Shown in pieces: positions 26,507 to 35,018 of a stretch of DNA of 64,000 bases; within the stretch, counting starts at the first letter, position 1; each line of letters starts with the position of its first letter. The DNA is taken from NCBI RefSeq assembly GCF_009687865.1, contig NZ_BLAE01000004.1, positions 186,001-250,000 on the forward strand, in the 5' to 3' direction. The position numbers and the translations under genes were made by a program. The notes under the pieces are model-generated. The model saw nothing but the letters and a program-made list of their open reading frames with translations. It made no database searches and was not told where the DNA came from. This DNA is from Acrocarpospora macrocephala (GTDB lineage: Bacteria > Actinomycetota > Actinomycetes > Streptosporangiales > Streptosporangiaceae).

Positions 26507-26533
26507 CCTCTCAAAACTCTCAAATCTGTCAAA
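26507..26533 (-). repeat. Three 9-bp direct repeats upstream of SIS/aldolase operon
   Basis: On the minus strand the sequence reads TTTGACAGA, TTTGAGAGT, TTTGAGAGG with no spacer. The first unit contains a -35-like TTTGAC. The array ends about 37 bases before the SIS start chosen here, and the region is locally AT-richer than its surroundings. It may be an operator for a sugar-responsive regulator. Confidence 0.5.
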
Positions 26534-26602
26534 CCAGACCAGTAACTGGCGTGGTGATCTCCGGGACGTAGAGTGTCGGAAAAGCGAGAAGGAGGCACGG
26601 AC

Positions 26603-26848
26603 ATGCGGGACAACGAGATCCTCTCCAGGATCGGCGAACTGGTGGAGGAGGAGCGGGAGCTTCGCGAGCGGCTGGCCGCGGGCCAGGTCTCCAGCAGCGA
26701 GGAACGCTCCCGGATCAAGACCCTGGAAGAGTCCCTGGACCAGTGCTGGGACCTGCTCCGCCAGCGCCGCGCCAAACGCCAGGTCGGCGACAACCCCGAC
26801 AACGCGGAAACCCGCTCGGTGACCGAGGTCGAAGGCTACCGCCAGTAA
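26603..26848 (+). CDS. DUF2630 small protein
   Basis: This 81-residue protein begins MRDNEILSRIGELVEEERELRERLAAGQVSSSEERSRIKTLEESLDQCWDLLRQRRAKR, matching DUF2630, a helical coiled-coil-like actinobacterial family of unknown function. The ATG follows GGAGGCACGGAC. No functional link to neighbours is apparent. Confidence 0.85.
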   Translation: MRDNEILSRIGELVEEERELRERLAAGQVSSSEERSRIKTLEESLDQCWDLLRQRRAKRQVGDNPDNAETRSVTEVEGYRQ

Positions 26849-26947
26849 CGCGCGCCCCGTCCGGCTGCTTGGGGTGCGGGTGACCTCACCGCTATAAGCG
26901 GATAAATCCGGTCGCTCGGAGCCCGGGCCAGAGGGTTTGCTGGACGC

Positions 26948-27919
26948 ATGGACATCGAGCGTCTCGACTACGCCGACCCCGGCGACCGCCTGCACGCGTT
27001 CCACGCCATCGCCGCCGCCGATGAGGCTCCCGGCCCCGTCTCGTCCTTTCCACGCTTCGCCGTGGTGGCCGAACACGGCTGGACGGCCGAATACGGCGAA
27101 ACCTACGTCGCCCGCCTCGACGGCCAGGTCGTCGGCGGAGTCGCGGTGCACATCCCGGGCACCGACAACACCCACGCGGCCCTGTTACGCATCTTCCACG
27201 TCAGCTCCGCCCACCGCCGCCAAGGCATCGGCACCGCCCTGCTCGAACGTGCCATCACCCGCGCCCGAGCCCACGACCGCCAGATCCTCTTCGCCGAAGC
27301 CCGCCCCGACTCCCCCGGCGGCGCCTTCACCCGCAAACACGGCTTCGAGGCCGCCTCCGCCCAGGCCAGACGCATCCTCGACCTCACCTCCGTCGACTGG
27401 ACTGCGTACGAGAAGGGGGTAGCGAGCCTCTCCCCCGACTACACCCTCGACCGCTGGCAGGACGCGGCCCCCGACGACCTCGTCGACGACGCCGCCACCC
27501 TGATGGACGCCATGAACGACGCCCCCTCCGACGGCCTGGACACCGAACCCATGCGCTGGACCGCCGCCCGCATCCGCAGATTCGAAGCAGGCTGGGCCAA
27601 AGGCCAGCAAACCGCCTACACCACGATCGCCCGCCACCGCCCCACCGGCCGCCCCGTCGGCTTCACCCGCATCATCACCGACCACACCCCCGACGGCTGG
27701 GGCCGCCAAACCGACACCGCCGTCCTCCGCGAACACCGCGGCCACCACCTCGGCCTCATCATGAAACAGGCCAACACCACCTGGTTCCACGCCGAACAAC
27801 CCACCGCCACCAAAATCATCACCTGGAACGCAATCACCAACACCCACATGATCGCCATCAACGAACAACTCGGCTACCGCCTCCTGGACATCTGGAACGA
27901 ATGGCAGCTGTCGCTCTAG
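26948..27919 (+). CDS. Tandem GNAT-fold N-acetyltransferase
   Basis: This 323-residue protein has two GNAT domains. The first covers about residues 1-150 with VSSAHRRQGIGTALLERAITRARA as its acetyl-CoA motif. The second covers about 170-323 with DTAVLREHRGHHLGLIMKQANTTWF and the typical NAITNTHMIAINEQLGY end. It may acetylate an amine or self-protect against a toxic compound; the substrate is unknown. It is a single gene with no operon partner. Confidence 0.88.
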   Translation: MDIERLDYADPGDRLHAFHAIAAADEAPGPVSSFPRFAVVAEHGWTAEYGETYVARLDGQVVGGVAVHIPGTDNTHAALLRIFHVSSAHRRQGIGTALLERAITRARAHDRQILFAEARPDSPGGAFTRKHGFEAASAQARRILDLTSVDWTAYEKGVASLSPDYTLDRWQDAAPDDLVDDAATLMDAMNDAPSDGLDTEPMRWTAARIRRFEAGWAKGQQTAYTTIARHRPTGRPVGFTRIITDHTPDGWGRQTDTAVLREHRGHHLGLIMKQANTTWFHAEQPTATKIITWNAITNTHMIAINEQLGYRLLDIWNEWQLSL

Positions 27920-27993
27920 ATATTCAGCTTGACCTGGCAGTCCCTGAGCCAGGCATCGAGCTGCCTGCCATCGCATCCTTCACGCGGTAATCC

Positions 27994-29157
27994 TCAAGAG
28001 TTGTCGAGGCGGGGAAACGCGACCTCTCGCAGGATGAGGCGTAGGGCCGCTGCGATGGGGATGGCGAACAGGGCGCCGAGGATGCCCATCAGGGCGGCGC
28101 CGAGGGTGACGGCGATGAGGGTGACTACTCCGGGGACCTCGACGGCTTTGCCCATGACGCGCGGGACCAGGACATAGTCCTCGAAGAGCCGGTACGCCAC
28201 GACGTAACCGACGGTGGCCAGCGCGATGGGGAGGGAGATGGACAGGGCCGCCAGGGAGATCACGACGCCGCCGATGGTGGAGCCCACGACGGGGATCAGG
28301 TCCATGAGCGCGACGAACAGGGACAGGAGCAGCGCGTAGGGGACGTTGAAGAGGAACAGCCAGATGAAGGTGAGGACGCCGGCGACCAGGGAGGTGACGA
28401 GGTTGCCGAGGACAAACCAGCCGACCTTGTTCAGGATGTCATCGCCGATGAGGATCGCGCGGGGGCGCCGGGAGTTGGGTATGCAGCGGTAGGCGAAGCC
28501 CTTGATCCGGGGCAGGTCGGCGAGGAAGTAGACGGTCAGCACCAGCACGATCACCGTCGAGGCGGCCGCGCCCACCACCACCTTGCCCGCGCCCAGAAGC
28601 CCGCCGACCAGCGCGGTCTCGCTCTTCCCCGTACCCAGCTCCTGAATGACGTGCGCCAGATTGAATCGGGTGTTGAGCCGCCCGATGAACGTGTTCTGGC
28701 TCGTGGCCTCCCGGAGATAGACGGGCACCTCGTGGACGAACTGACCCACCTGGCTGACGATCACCGGAATGGCCAGCGCGAGGAACCCCCCGACCAGTGC
28801 CAGCGTCGCGACGACGATGATCAACACGCTTGCCCAGCGCGGCAACCCCCGCCGTACCAGCCAGCTGGCGGCCGGATCGAGCCCGATCGCGATGAACAAC
28901 CCCAGCCCGATGAGCACCAGCACGTCCTTGACCGCCCCCAGCAGCAGGATCACCCCATAGGTGGTGGCCACCCCCGCCGCAGCCATCATCCCCACAGAGA
29001 ACGGCGACCGCCGATCGAATGGCCGCCCCTGCTTACCGAACGGCTGCTCTTCCGTGGCGGTCGCACTGGCTGTCTCAGCCGCCCGCTCAACGGTTCCTTC
29101 AGGAGGCCGCCCCGCCTCAAGATTGGGCGACGCGGGCGGCCTTTCTCGAGACGTCAT
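27994..29157 (-). CDS. AI-2E family transporter (TqsA/PerM-like permease)
   Basis: This 387-residue polytopic membrane protein has a 60-residue polar N-terminus, then about eight hydrophobic segments. Landmarks are ILLLGAVKDVLVLIGLGLFIAIGLDPAASWLVRRGLPRW, VVGAAASTVIVLVLTVYFLADLPRIK and ALMDLIPVVGSTIGGVVISL. The PxVGxxIGG block is the AI-2E family signature. Family members include exporters and Na+/H+ antiporters, so AI-2 transport itself should not be assumed. Confidence 0.9.
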   Translation of the reverse strand: MTSRERPPASPNLEAGRPPEGTVERAAETASATATEEQPFGKQGRPFDRRSPFSVGMMAAAGVATTYGVILLLGAVKDVLVLIGLGLFIAIGLDPAASWLVRRGLPRWASVLIIVVATLALVGGFLALAIPVIVSQVGQFVHEVPVYLREATSQNTFIGRLNTRFNLAHVIQELGTGKSETALVGGLLGAGKVVVGAAASTVIVLVLTVYFLADLPRIKGFAYRCIPNSRRPRAILIGDDILNKVGWFVLGNLVTSLVAGVLTFIWLFLFNVPYALLLSLFVALMDLIPVVGSTIGGVVISLAALSISLPIALATVGYVVAYRLFEDYVLVPRVMGKAVEVPGVVTLIAVTLGAALMGILGALFAIPIAAALRLILREVAFPRLDNS

Positions 29158-29769
29158 GGCATATCAGGCCCTCCAACACCCCAGGCCATTCCCCCGCGTA
29201 CGCCCCCATGCGTGGACAACGTCGAGCTTTACCGGAAATTGAACCCGCCGGGCGGTTGACGGCCCAGCCCGGCCCGTCCGCCTGCCAGAGCTCCGCGCGG
29301 ATCCCGGTACTCGGCCGGGAGGTCATGACCGCTCCCCAAGGCAGGCAACCGGCCCAAAAACTTGCGATCGGCTCAAGGCTCGCCTCCGGCAAGGTGACCG
29401 GGTGCGGGCGGCGGGGACCGCGGCCATCTCGCCGGGCAGCTCAAGAAGGCCGAAGAATTGGAAGGGTGTCATCGTGATCTCGTCCTTGCTTTGGCCAGGC
29501 GGCTGTCGTCCGAATGTCCGGCGAGAACAGGTGAAGGGCCGAGCGCGTGTGAGGAGCGGGCTCGCCGGTCCTTCGACCGGGTCTTTGGCCGGGTTCTTGG
29601 CGAGCTAGGTAGGGGCAGAGCTTGGGGCGTCCGAGCCGAGGTGGAGAGCGGTGGCCACTAGCGTATGGCCATCGATGGTCCAGGATTCACTTCCTTCGGG
29701 GTTCGGGCATCTTGATCGGTGATGCTGAACTGCGGGAATCTCGGCAAGGGGAGGGCCTGGAGGGGCAGG
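29158..29769. other. 612-bp region without a convincing gene
   Basis: No family is recognised here. A 67-codon plus-strand frame at 29458-29661 (EGCHRDLVLALARRLSSECPAR...SFDRVFGRVLGELG) has a helix-like composition and could be the tail of a decayed gene, but it has no clear start or ribosome site. The region marks the left edge of the unusual 29.8-36.5 kb block. Confidence 0.5.
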
Positions 29770-30306
29770 ATGGTGCGCGTGATGGGTATCGGAGGCGTTG
29801 CCCCGCAGCAGGAGGGCCTGTTCGGCGATGCGGGTTCTGGTGATGTCCCCGAGCCGGTGCTGATGGCGCTCCACGCCGAGTACTACGAGCTGATCTGGCG
29901 GGGGCTGAAGAGGCACGAGTTCCGCCGCCGTTTCCTCGAAGGCCGGTCCACCCGCTGGTTCGTGTACCTGAACGCGCCGGTGTCGCGGCTGGCGGCGGTC
30001 ATCGACCTGGGTCCGGCGGTCGTCGATGCCCCTCAGCAGATCGCGGCGATCGCGGAGCAGGCCCGGACGGGGAACGGGGCCAGCGTGCTGGAGTATGTGC
30101 AGGACCTGGAACGCGCGTTCGCGATCCCGATTCTGCACGTCGCCGAGTATCCGGGCCTGTCGGCAGCCGAACTGCGCGACGAACTGGGCGCCTTTCACCC
30201 GCCACAGGGGTATGTCCGGCTCAATCAACATCCGCGGCTGCTGGCGATCTGTGAAAAGGTCTCGGCCGAGACCCCGATCCGCCGCATGTCAGTGCATCAT
30301 CGGTGA
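29770..30306 (+). CDS. ASCH/PUA-like domain protein
   Basis: This 178-residue protein, after a short N-terminus, has VLMALHAEYYELIWRGLKRHEFRRRFLEGRSTRWFVYLNAPVSRLAAVIDLGPAVV. It resembles the ASCH/PUA-like pattern (I..G.K..E.RRR, then a beta-strand core). Such domains bind RNA or modified nucleosides. The ATG follows GGAGGGGCAGG. It lies 49 bp before the XRE regulator on the same strand, so it may be the first gene of the unusual operon or a neighbour only. The family call is by pattern and is moderate. Confidence 0.6.
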   Translation: MVRVMGIGGVAPQQEGLFGDAGSGDVPEPVLMALHAEYYELIWRGLKRHEFRRRFLEGRSTRWFVYLNAPVSRLAAVIDLGPAVVDAPQQIAAIAEQARTGNGASVLEYVQDLERAFAIPILHVAEYPGLSAAELRDELGAFHPPQGYVRLNQHPRLLAICEKVSAETPIRRMSVHHR

Positions 30307-30355
30307 TGTCGGCGCTGTAGGGCGCCGTGTGCCGGACTCCGGAAGGTGATCGGGT

Positions 30356-31147
30356 ATGTCCCGCCGCCCGTCTCGATCGGCGCAGCAGGTCTCACCGTTG
30401 CGGCAGGCCAGGCTGGTTCGGAACTGGACGCTGGAGCGTCTGGTCGAGGAGATCGACCTGCGTACTCCCGGCGGCCACTCCGGGGTCACTCCGAGCATGG
30501 TGTCCGGATGGGAACTCGGAAGACACACGACCAGCATCGGGCACCGCGCGACACTATGCGACATCTACGAGCAGTCGCCGGACGTGCTGTTCGCACACCA
30601 GGACCAGGGGCTGACGGATCGAGCCGCACCCCGGCTGCTGGCCGGGTACGCCGACCTGCACAAGGCGATGCTGGCCACCGTCACCGGTGCCCGGGAATGC
30701 CTGGCGGTGATGGGGTCACGCTCGCGTGACCCCATCTACCTGGCGGCGATCGAGGCGGTACTGACCGAGCGGCCTTCGCTGGTCTACTACCGTGTGCTAT
30801 TCGGCCCGCCCCACCACCAGGTGCTCAAGGATCATCTGCTGGCGCTGTTGAGGCTGCGTGATCCACACGATCGGAGTCTGGGTGTCAAGACCCTGCATGT
30901 GGGATTGGTGGAGGACACCACGACAGCGCCTGAGCGATTCTTTTGTGCGAACGAACAGATGGCGGTCGTCCCCATTCCGTCGCTGACCTCCCATGAGGCG
31001 TTCGACTCCGGTGTTGTGCTCGGGGCGGCGCCGGCGGCACGGCTGCTGGATCATGGCAGGCAGGCCTACGCTGCTTCACGCCGGGTGGAGACCATCGAGG
31101 AGGTCACCGCGCTGGACGTGCTGCGGGAATGGAGTTCACAGATATGA
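30356..31147 (+). CDS. XRE-type helix-turn-helix regulator of the adjacent cluster
   Basis: This 263-residue protein has an N-terminal helix-turn-helix (LRQARLVRNWTLERLVEEIDLRTPGGHSGVTPSMVSGWELGRHTTSIGHRATLCDIY). A C-terminal domain of about 170 residues follows (ECLAVMGSRSRDPIYLAAIEAVLTERPSLVYYRVLFGPPHHQVLKDHLLALLRLRDP). The C-terminal part looks like the PLD-like or ligand-sensing half of some XRE regulators but lacks a clear catalytic motif. The stop overlaps the next gene by 4 bp (ATGA), so it is translated with the enzymes it presumably controls. Confidence 0.82.
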   Translation: MSRRPSRSAQQVSPLRQARLVRNWTLERLVEEIDLRTPGGHSGVTPSMVSGWELGRHTTSIGHRATLCDIYEQSPDVLFAHQDQGLTDRAAPRLLAGYADLHKAMLATVTGARECLAVMGSRSRDPIYLAAIEAVLTERPSLVYYRVLFGPPHHQVLKDHLLALLRLRDPHDRSLGVKTLHVGLVEDTTTAPERFFCANEQMAVVPIPSLTSHEAFDSGVVLGAAPAARLLDHGRQAYAASRRVETIEEVTALDVLREWSSQI

Positions 31148-32361
31148 CGAGCAAGCGCAACACTGCCATCGACGCCGCAGGCTCGTTGCGGGCCGCTCGT
31201 GATGACCATGCCGGGGTGGTGAAGCTGACCCGTGAGCTGGTGCGGATCCCCAGCCGCGGCGGCATCGACCCCTATGACCCGGTGCTGGACTATATGGAAT
31301 CCTGGTTGGTCGAACATGGTCTTGCCTGTCGGCGCCTGGCCGGGCCAGGCGGGACGACGGCCGCGTTGGCTTGCGAGGTCATCGGGGCGGGGCCGGGGCC
31401 CCGCTACGTTCTGGACGCGTGCTTGGACACCGCTCCTTTCGGGGATGAGAGCGCCTGGACCTACCCGCCGACCTCGGGAGAGATCACGGGTGAATGGCTG
31501 CACGGGCGCGGATCCTCGGACTCCAAGGCCGGGGCGGCAATCTTCGCGCACATCGTCGCCCGGCTTCAGCAAACGGCCGACCAATGGCCGGGTTGTGTCG
31601 TGCTGCTGTTCGACGTGGACGAGCACACCGGCGCTTTCGGCGGCGCGAAAGCCTTCTTCGAAGGCGAGAACGTCGGCCGGGTTGACGGGGTGATGATCGG
31701 CTACCCCGGCAAGGACCATGTGGTGACCGGCGGGCGTGGCGTCTTGCGTACCCGGATGCATGTCCATGGGGTGGCGAGCCATTCGGGCGCGAGCAAGACC
31801 ACCCCGTCGGCGATCGCCAAGGCAACCGCGCTTATCTCCCGCCTGCATGAGGCTCGGCTGCCGGGACCGTCCGGCCCGGCCTTCCCGCTGCCGGCCAAGC
31901 TCACCGTCACCGCGATCAACGGCGGCGAGGGATACTCGACCGTCCCGGATCTGTGCACGTTCAACGTTGATGTCCGCCTTACCCCCGCGCTGGACGATCA
32001 GGCCGCCCTGGAGTTGCTGCGCTCGGCCGCCGCCGACGTCGATGCGGCCTGGCCGGGAACGCAACCGTCCCACGTGGAGGTCACCACCCGCTGGCCGCCG
32101 TTCGCGCTGCCCGAACAGGCGCCGCTGCGCACGGCACTGCTCAATGCGGCCAACGCCGCCGGGCTGGCGGCGACGGCGAAGGTCGCCGGGCCGTCCAACA
32201 TCGGCAACTACCTGGCCGGGCTCGGTATCCCCGCCCTCGCCGGGTTCGGCGTCGAGTACCAGGGACTGCACGGCACCGACGAGCAGATCCTCCTGAAATC
32301 CATCCCATCCGTCCAGGCCACCTACCACCAGGCCTTGCTCACCCTCCTGACCCTGTCCTGA
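31144..32361 (+). CDS. M20-family amidohydrolase-like protein with altered metal ligands
   Basis: This 405-residue protein has the M20 (ArgE/DapE/CPG2) layout: catalytic halves flanking a dimerisation domain. Landmarks are VLDACLDTAPFGDESAW (residues 89-105), HGRGSSDSKAGAA (120-132, bridging Asp D126), VDEHTGAFGG (158-167) and GLHGTDEQ near the C-terminus. In most M20 enzymes the first motif is H-x-D and the third is DEE. Here the positions are C93-L-D95 and D159-E160-H161, so two metal ligands are replaced by Cys and His. It may bind zinc differently or act on another amide. Its ATGA overlap with the XRE gene places it first among the enzymes. Confidence 0.8.
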   Translation: MTSKRNTAIDAAGSLRAARDDHAGVVKLTRELVRIPSRGGIDPYDPVLDYMESWLVEHGLACRRLAGPGGTTAALACEVIGAGPGPRYVLDACLDTAPFGDESAWTYPPTSGEITGEWLHGRGSSDSKAGAAIFAHIVARLQQTADQWPGCVVLLFDVDEHTGAFGGAKAFFEGENVGRVDGVMIGYPGKDHVVTGGRGVLRTRMHVHGVASHSGASKTTPSAIAKATALISRLHEARLPGPSGPAFPLPAKLTVTAINGGEGYSTVPDLCTFNVDVRLTPALDDQAALELLRSAAADVDAAWPGTQPSHVEVTTRWPPFALPEQAPLRTALLNAANAAGLAATAKVAGPSNIGNYLAGLGIPALAGFGVEYQGLHGTDEQILLKSIPSVQATYHQALLTLLTLS

Positions 32362-32500
32362 CCTGCGGCGAAGATTCTGCCGTCGGCAACTGGTCGACAA
32401 ACGGGCGACAGGCGCACGCCAGCCGATGCGCTGGCTGGTGCCTTCCTGCCGGGTGATGGTGGCGGCATCGGCCATCACCTGCCCGTGGAGGACAACGGTC

Positions 32501-33607
32501 ATGGACGCTCTTCCCGCCGACCTCACCATCGGCTTCCCCCGTGAAAGCCGCATCGAACGGCGCACGGTCCTGACCCCTGCCCTGGCCCGATCCTTGATCG
32601 CGGCCGGGTTCGGTGTCGTCACCGAACCCGGAATCGGAGCAGGAGTATTCATCGGAGACGAAGAGTACGCCGCGGCCGGGGTCCGCCTCGCCGAGGCGGA
32701 ACAGGTGTGGTCAGCTCCACTGCTCCTGCGCTACAAATCACCTGACCCCGACGACCTGCTCCGGCTACGGACAGGGCAGCATATCGCTGCCTTGTTTCAT
32801 GCCGAAGGCGACGCCGAGTTGCTGACCGCGCTCCAGGACTGCGGTGCGACCGCCTGGAGCTATGAGTTCGTCATCGAAAACGGCTGCTTCCCGCTCGGTC
32901 AGCCGGGCGGGAGGATCGCGGGCGTCCAGGCCGTCCTCGCAGGAGCTCACGCCCTGCAGACCTCGGCTGGCCGGGGTGTGCTGCTGGCTGCGGTCGATGG
33001 GGCGGAGCGGGCGAACGTCGTGGTCATCGGCTCCGGCAACGTCGGTGCCGCCGCCGCTGAGACAGCGGCCATGCTCGGCGCGGATGTCACCGTGCTGACC
33101 CGGGCGGAGACATCACGCACCGACTACCTGCGGCGGGCACCGGGGGGAATAGAAGTACTGGTCAACAGCCGCGACACCCTCCTGAGGTGCCTCGGCGACG
33201 CCGATCTGGTGATCGGGGCAATCTTGGTGTCCACCTACGACACCCCACCGATGATCGGCGAAGCTGACCTGGCGGTGATGCGACCAGGTGCGGTGATCAT
33301 TGATGCCACCTGCGGCTACGGGTCTGGGTACCTGCCCACCGCCGGGCCGGTCCAAGCCCCGGGCGAGCCGCCCAGGCTGGTCGCCGGGATCTTGCACGTG
33401 AAGATCGATGTCTTTCCGGCCTTGGTCCCGGTCACCGCGACTGCGGCCTACGTGGCCAACGCTATGCCGTACTTGGTGAGGCTAGCCGAAGTCGCGCTAC
33501 TCGGCGCAGCCGATGCAGCGATCGAGGCCGCCCGCATCGCCTGCGCAGGCCATCTGGTGCACCCGGTGCTGATCCAGCACGCCAAGATCTATGGGATGCG
33601 GCCGTGA
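32501..33607 (+). CDS. Alanine dehydrogenase/PNT-family oxidoreductase
   Basis: This 368-residue protein has both AlaDH/PNT domains. The N-terminal substrate domain contains IGFPRESRIERRTVLTPALARSL, LLLRYKSPDPDDLLRLRTGQHIAALFHAEGD (the expected Lys and His). The NAD-binding domain contains VVVIGSGNVGAAAAETAAMLGADVTVLTR. It should catalyse reductive amination or oxidative deamination of an amino acid, or be a relative with another substrate. The ATG has GGAGG 9-10 bases upstream. A 139-bp gap with a GCCAGC/GCTGGC hairpin (about 32417-32434) separates it from the M20 gene, the only real gap in this operon. It overlaps the next gene by 4 bp. Confidence 0.83.
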   Translation: MDALPADLTIGFPRESRIERRTVLTPALARSLIAAGFGVVTEPGIGAGVFIGDEEYAAAGVRLAEAEQVWSAPLLLRYKSPDPDDLLRLRTGQHIAALFHAEGDAELLTALQDCGATAWSYEFVIENGCFPLGQPGGRIAGVQAVLAGAHALQTSAGRGVLLAAVDGAERANVVVIGSGNVGAAAAETAAMLGADVTVLTRAETSRTDYLRRAPGGIEVLVNSRDTLLRCLGDADLVIGAILVSTYDTPPMIGEADLAVMRPGAVIIDATCGYGSGYLPTAGPVQAPGEPPRLVAGILHVKIDVFPALVPVTATAAYVANAMPYLVRLAEVALLGAADAAIEAARIACAGHLVHPVLIQHAKIYGMRP

Positions 33608-34347
33608 CCGGCGACTATCGGGCGCGCGCCCGCCACTACGCCGCCGAGATCAGCCACATCCTGCAGCCCGCAGCGCTGGCGGGCCTGCTGCGGCCAGGGC
33701 TGAAGGTCGCGGAGATGCCCAGCGGAACCGGACACTTCCTGCCCGCCTACACCGCCGCCGGAGCCGATGTCGTCTTGATCGATGCCTGCCCCGCCATGCT
33801 GGAGGCCGCCCGCCGCCACGCACGAACCTTGAGAACTGATCCGGGTCTGGTCTGTTCGCCGATTCAGGACCTCACCCTGCGGGTAGGCCCGTTCGACCTG
33901 GTCGTGATGCCCAATGCCGCCCTCAACCAGCTCGCAGCCGACACCGCGCCAGCCGAACTGCTCGCCGCGGTCGCCCGCCCATTACGGCCCGGGGGAATAC
34001 TGCTGGTCCAAGTGCTGAACCCGGCGCAAGACGGCGCCTGCGGCTTCTACGATCCAGGCCTCAGCGACGGGACCTGGTACGCCGATCGAGAGTTCGCCGA
34101 CCAGCCCGGACAGCCACTCGTCCGCCGTCGCCGCCAGCACCACGGCGCTGGCCTGGTCGATATCGACTTCGAACTCCACCAGAACGGAGAACTCCTCTAC
34201 CGGCATCACGTCACCCTGCAGCTGCTGGATATCACGGAGCTGCGGGCTGCACTGGCGAGCAGCGGATTCACCGACGTGAGCGTCCATCCCGGCACCGGCG
34301 GGCTGGACGAACTCCTCGCGGCCCGTTCATCCGGGCACTCGCTGTGA
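33604..34347 (+). CDS. Class I SAM-dependent methyltransferase (first of two)
   Basis: This 247-residue protein has motif I KVAEMPSGTGHFLPAYTAAGADVVLIDACPAML and motif IV GPFDLVVMPNAALNQLA. The C-terminal half is beta-rich and ends in ITELRAALASSGFTDVSVHPG. The motif I stretch EMPSGTGHF is unusual, where E-x-G-x-G is expected. It starts at GTG within the AlaDH stop (GTGA) and ends with another GTGA overlap. The acceptor is unknown; an amine or carboxylate of an amino-acid derivative is plausible from context. Confidence 0.82.
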   Translation: MTGDYRARARHYAAEISHILQPAALAGLLRPGLKVAEMPSGTGHFLPAYTAAGADVVLIDACPAMLEAARRHARTLRTDPGLVCSPIQDLTLRVGPFDLVVMPNAALNQLAADTAPAELLAAVARPLRPGGILLVQVLNPAQDGACGFYDPGLSDGTWYADREFADQPGQPLVRRRRQHHGAGLVDIDFELHQNGELLYRHHVTLQLLDITELRAALASSGFTDVSVHPGTGGLDELLAARSSGHSL

Positions 34348-35018
34348 GGCCGGCAACGATCGCTGATGCCAACCAGTACTGGGAGCGGTACTACAGCGGC
34401 GAGTTCATCTTCGGTCTGGGCACCGAACACATCCTGGCCGTCCTGCAGCAGATCCCACCCGCCAGGACATGGGCGGATCTCGGCGCAGGCTCGGAATCGC
34501 TGCTGTGGTCCATTCCACTGGACGCCGGGCATCTGTTCGCCGTCGACCTCGACCCGCACCGGCTGGCCCTGCTCCGCGACTACGCGGCCGCCCGCCGCCC
34601 CCGCGGCGCTTATCAGACCGCCCTGAAGCTTTGCGGCCGGAACGCGGACGATTTCGCGCAGCGGTGCGACCGCCTGGCCGCCACCATCATCGCTGACTGC
34701 CTTGCCGGCTACCCGACACCGCTAAGGGCTGGGTGCGCCGACCTGGTCACCCAGTTCGGTCTACTCGGTCTGGCCACCAGCCATGCCCAGTTCCTGACGA
34801 GCTGGAAGGCATGCCACGAGCCCCTCGCGGCAGGTGGCTGGGCGGCCGGGGCGAACTGGAACGCCACCGCCAAGCACGGCCGCATCCAACTCTCCCAGCA
34901 GCTCTATACCGCCGCGTGCGCCGAGACTGGTATGACTCCGCTGCTGGTCACACGTGTCCCCATCACCGCCGACCCCGACTTCGACTCGGTCTGGATCTAT
35001 CTTGGGAGGAAGACGTGA
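34344..35018 (+). CDS. SAM-dependent methyltransferase-like protein (second of two)
   Basis: This 224-residue protein begins MRPATIADANQYWERYYSGEFIFGLGTEHILAVLQQI and has motif I TWADLGAGSESLLWSIPLDAGHLFAVDLDPHRL. The rest, including DLVTQFGLLGLATSHAQFLTSWKACHEPLAAGGWAAGANWN, is reminiscent of small-molecule N-methyltransferases such as the NNMT/PNMT group, but the match is loose. It is distinct in sequence from the preceding methyltransferase. GTGA overlaps on both sides tie it to its neighbours. Confidence 0.72.
   Translation: MRPATIADANQYWERYYSGEFIFGLGTEHILAVLQQIPPARTWADLGAGSESLLWSIPLDAGHLFAVDLDPHRLALLRDYAAARRPRGAYQTALKLCGRNADDFAQRCDRLAATIIADCLAGYPTPLRAGCADLVTQFGLLGLATSHAQFLTSWKACHEPLAAGGWAAGANWNATAKHGRIQLSQQLYTAACAETGMTPLLVTRVPITADPDFDSVWIYLGRKT

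Noticed and set aside
29605-30231. Minus-strand open frame opposite the ASCH-like gene
   Set aside because: No family resemblance, and the plus-strand frame has a ribosome site and a plausible domain.
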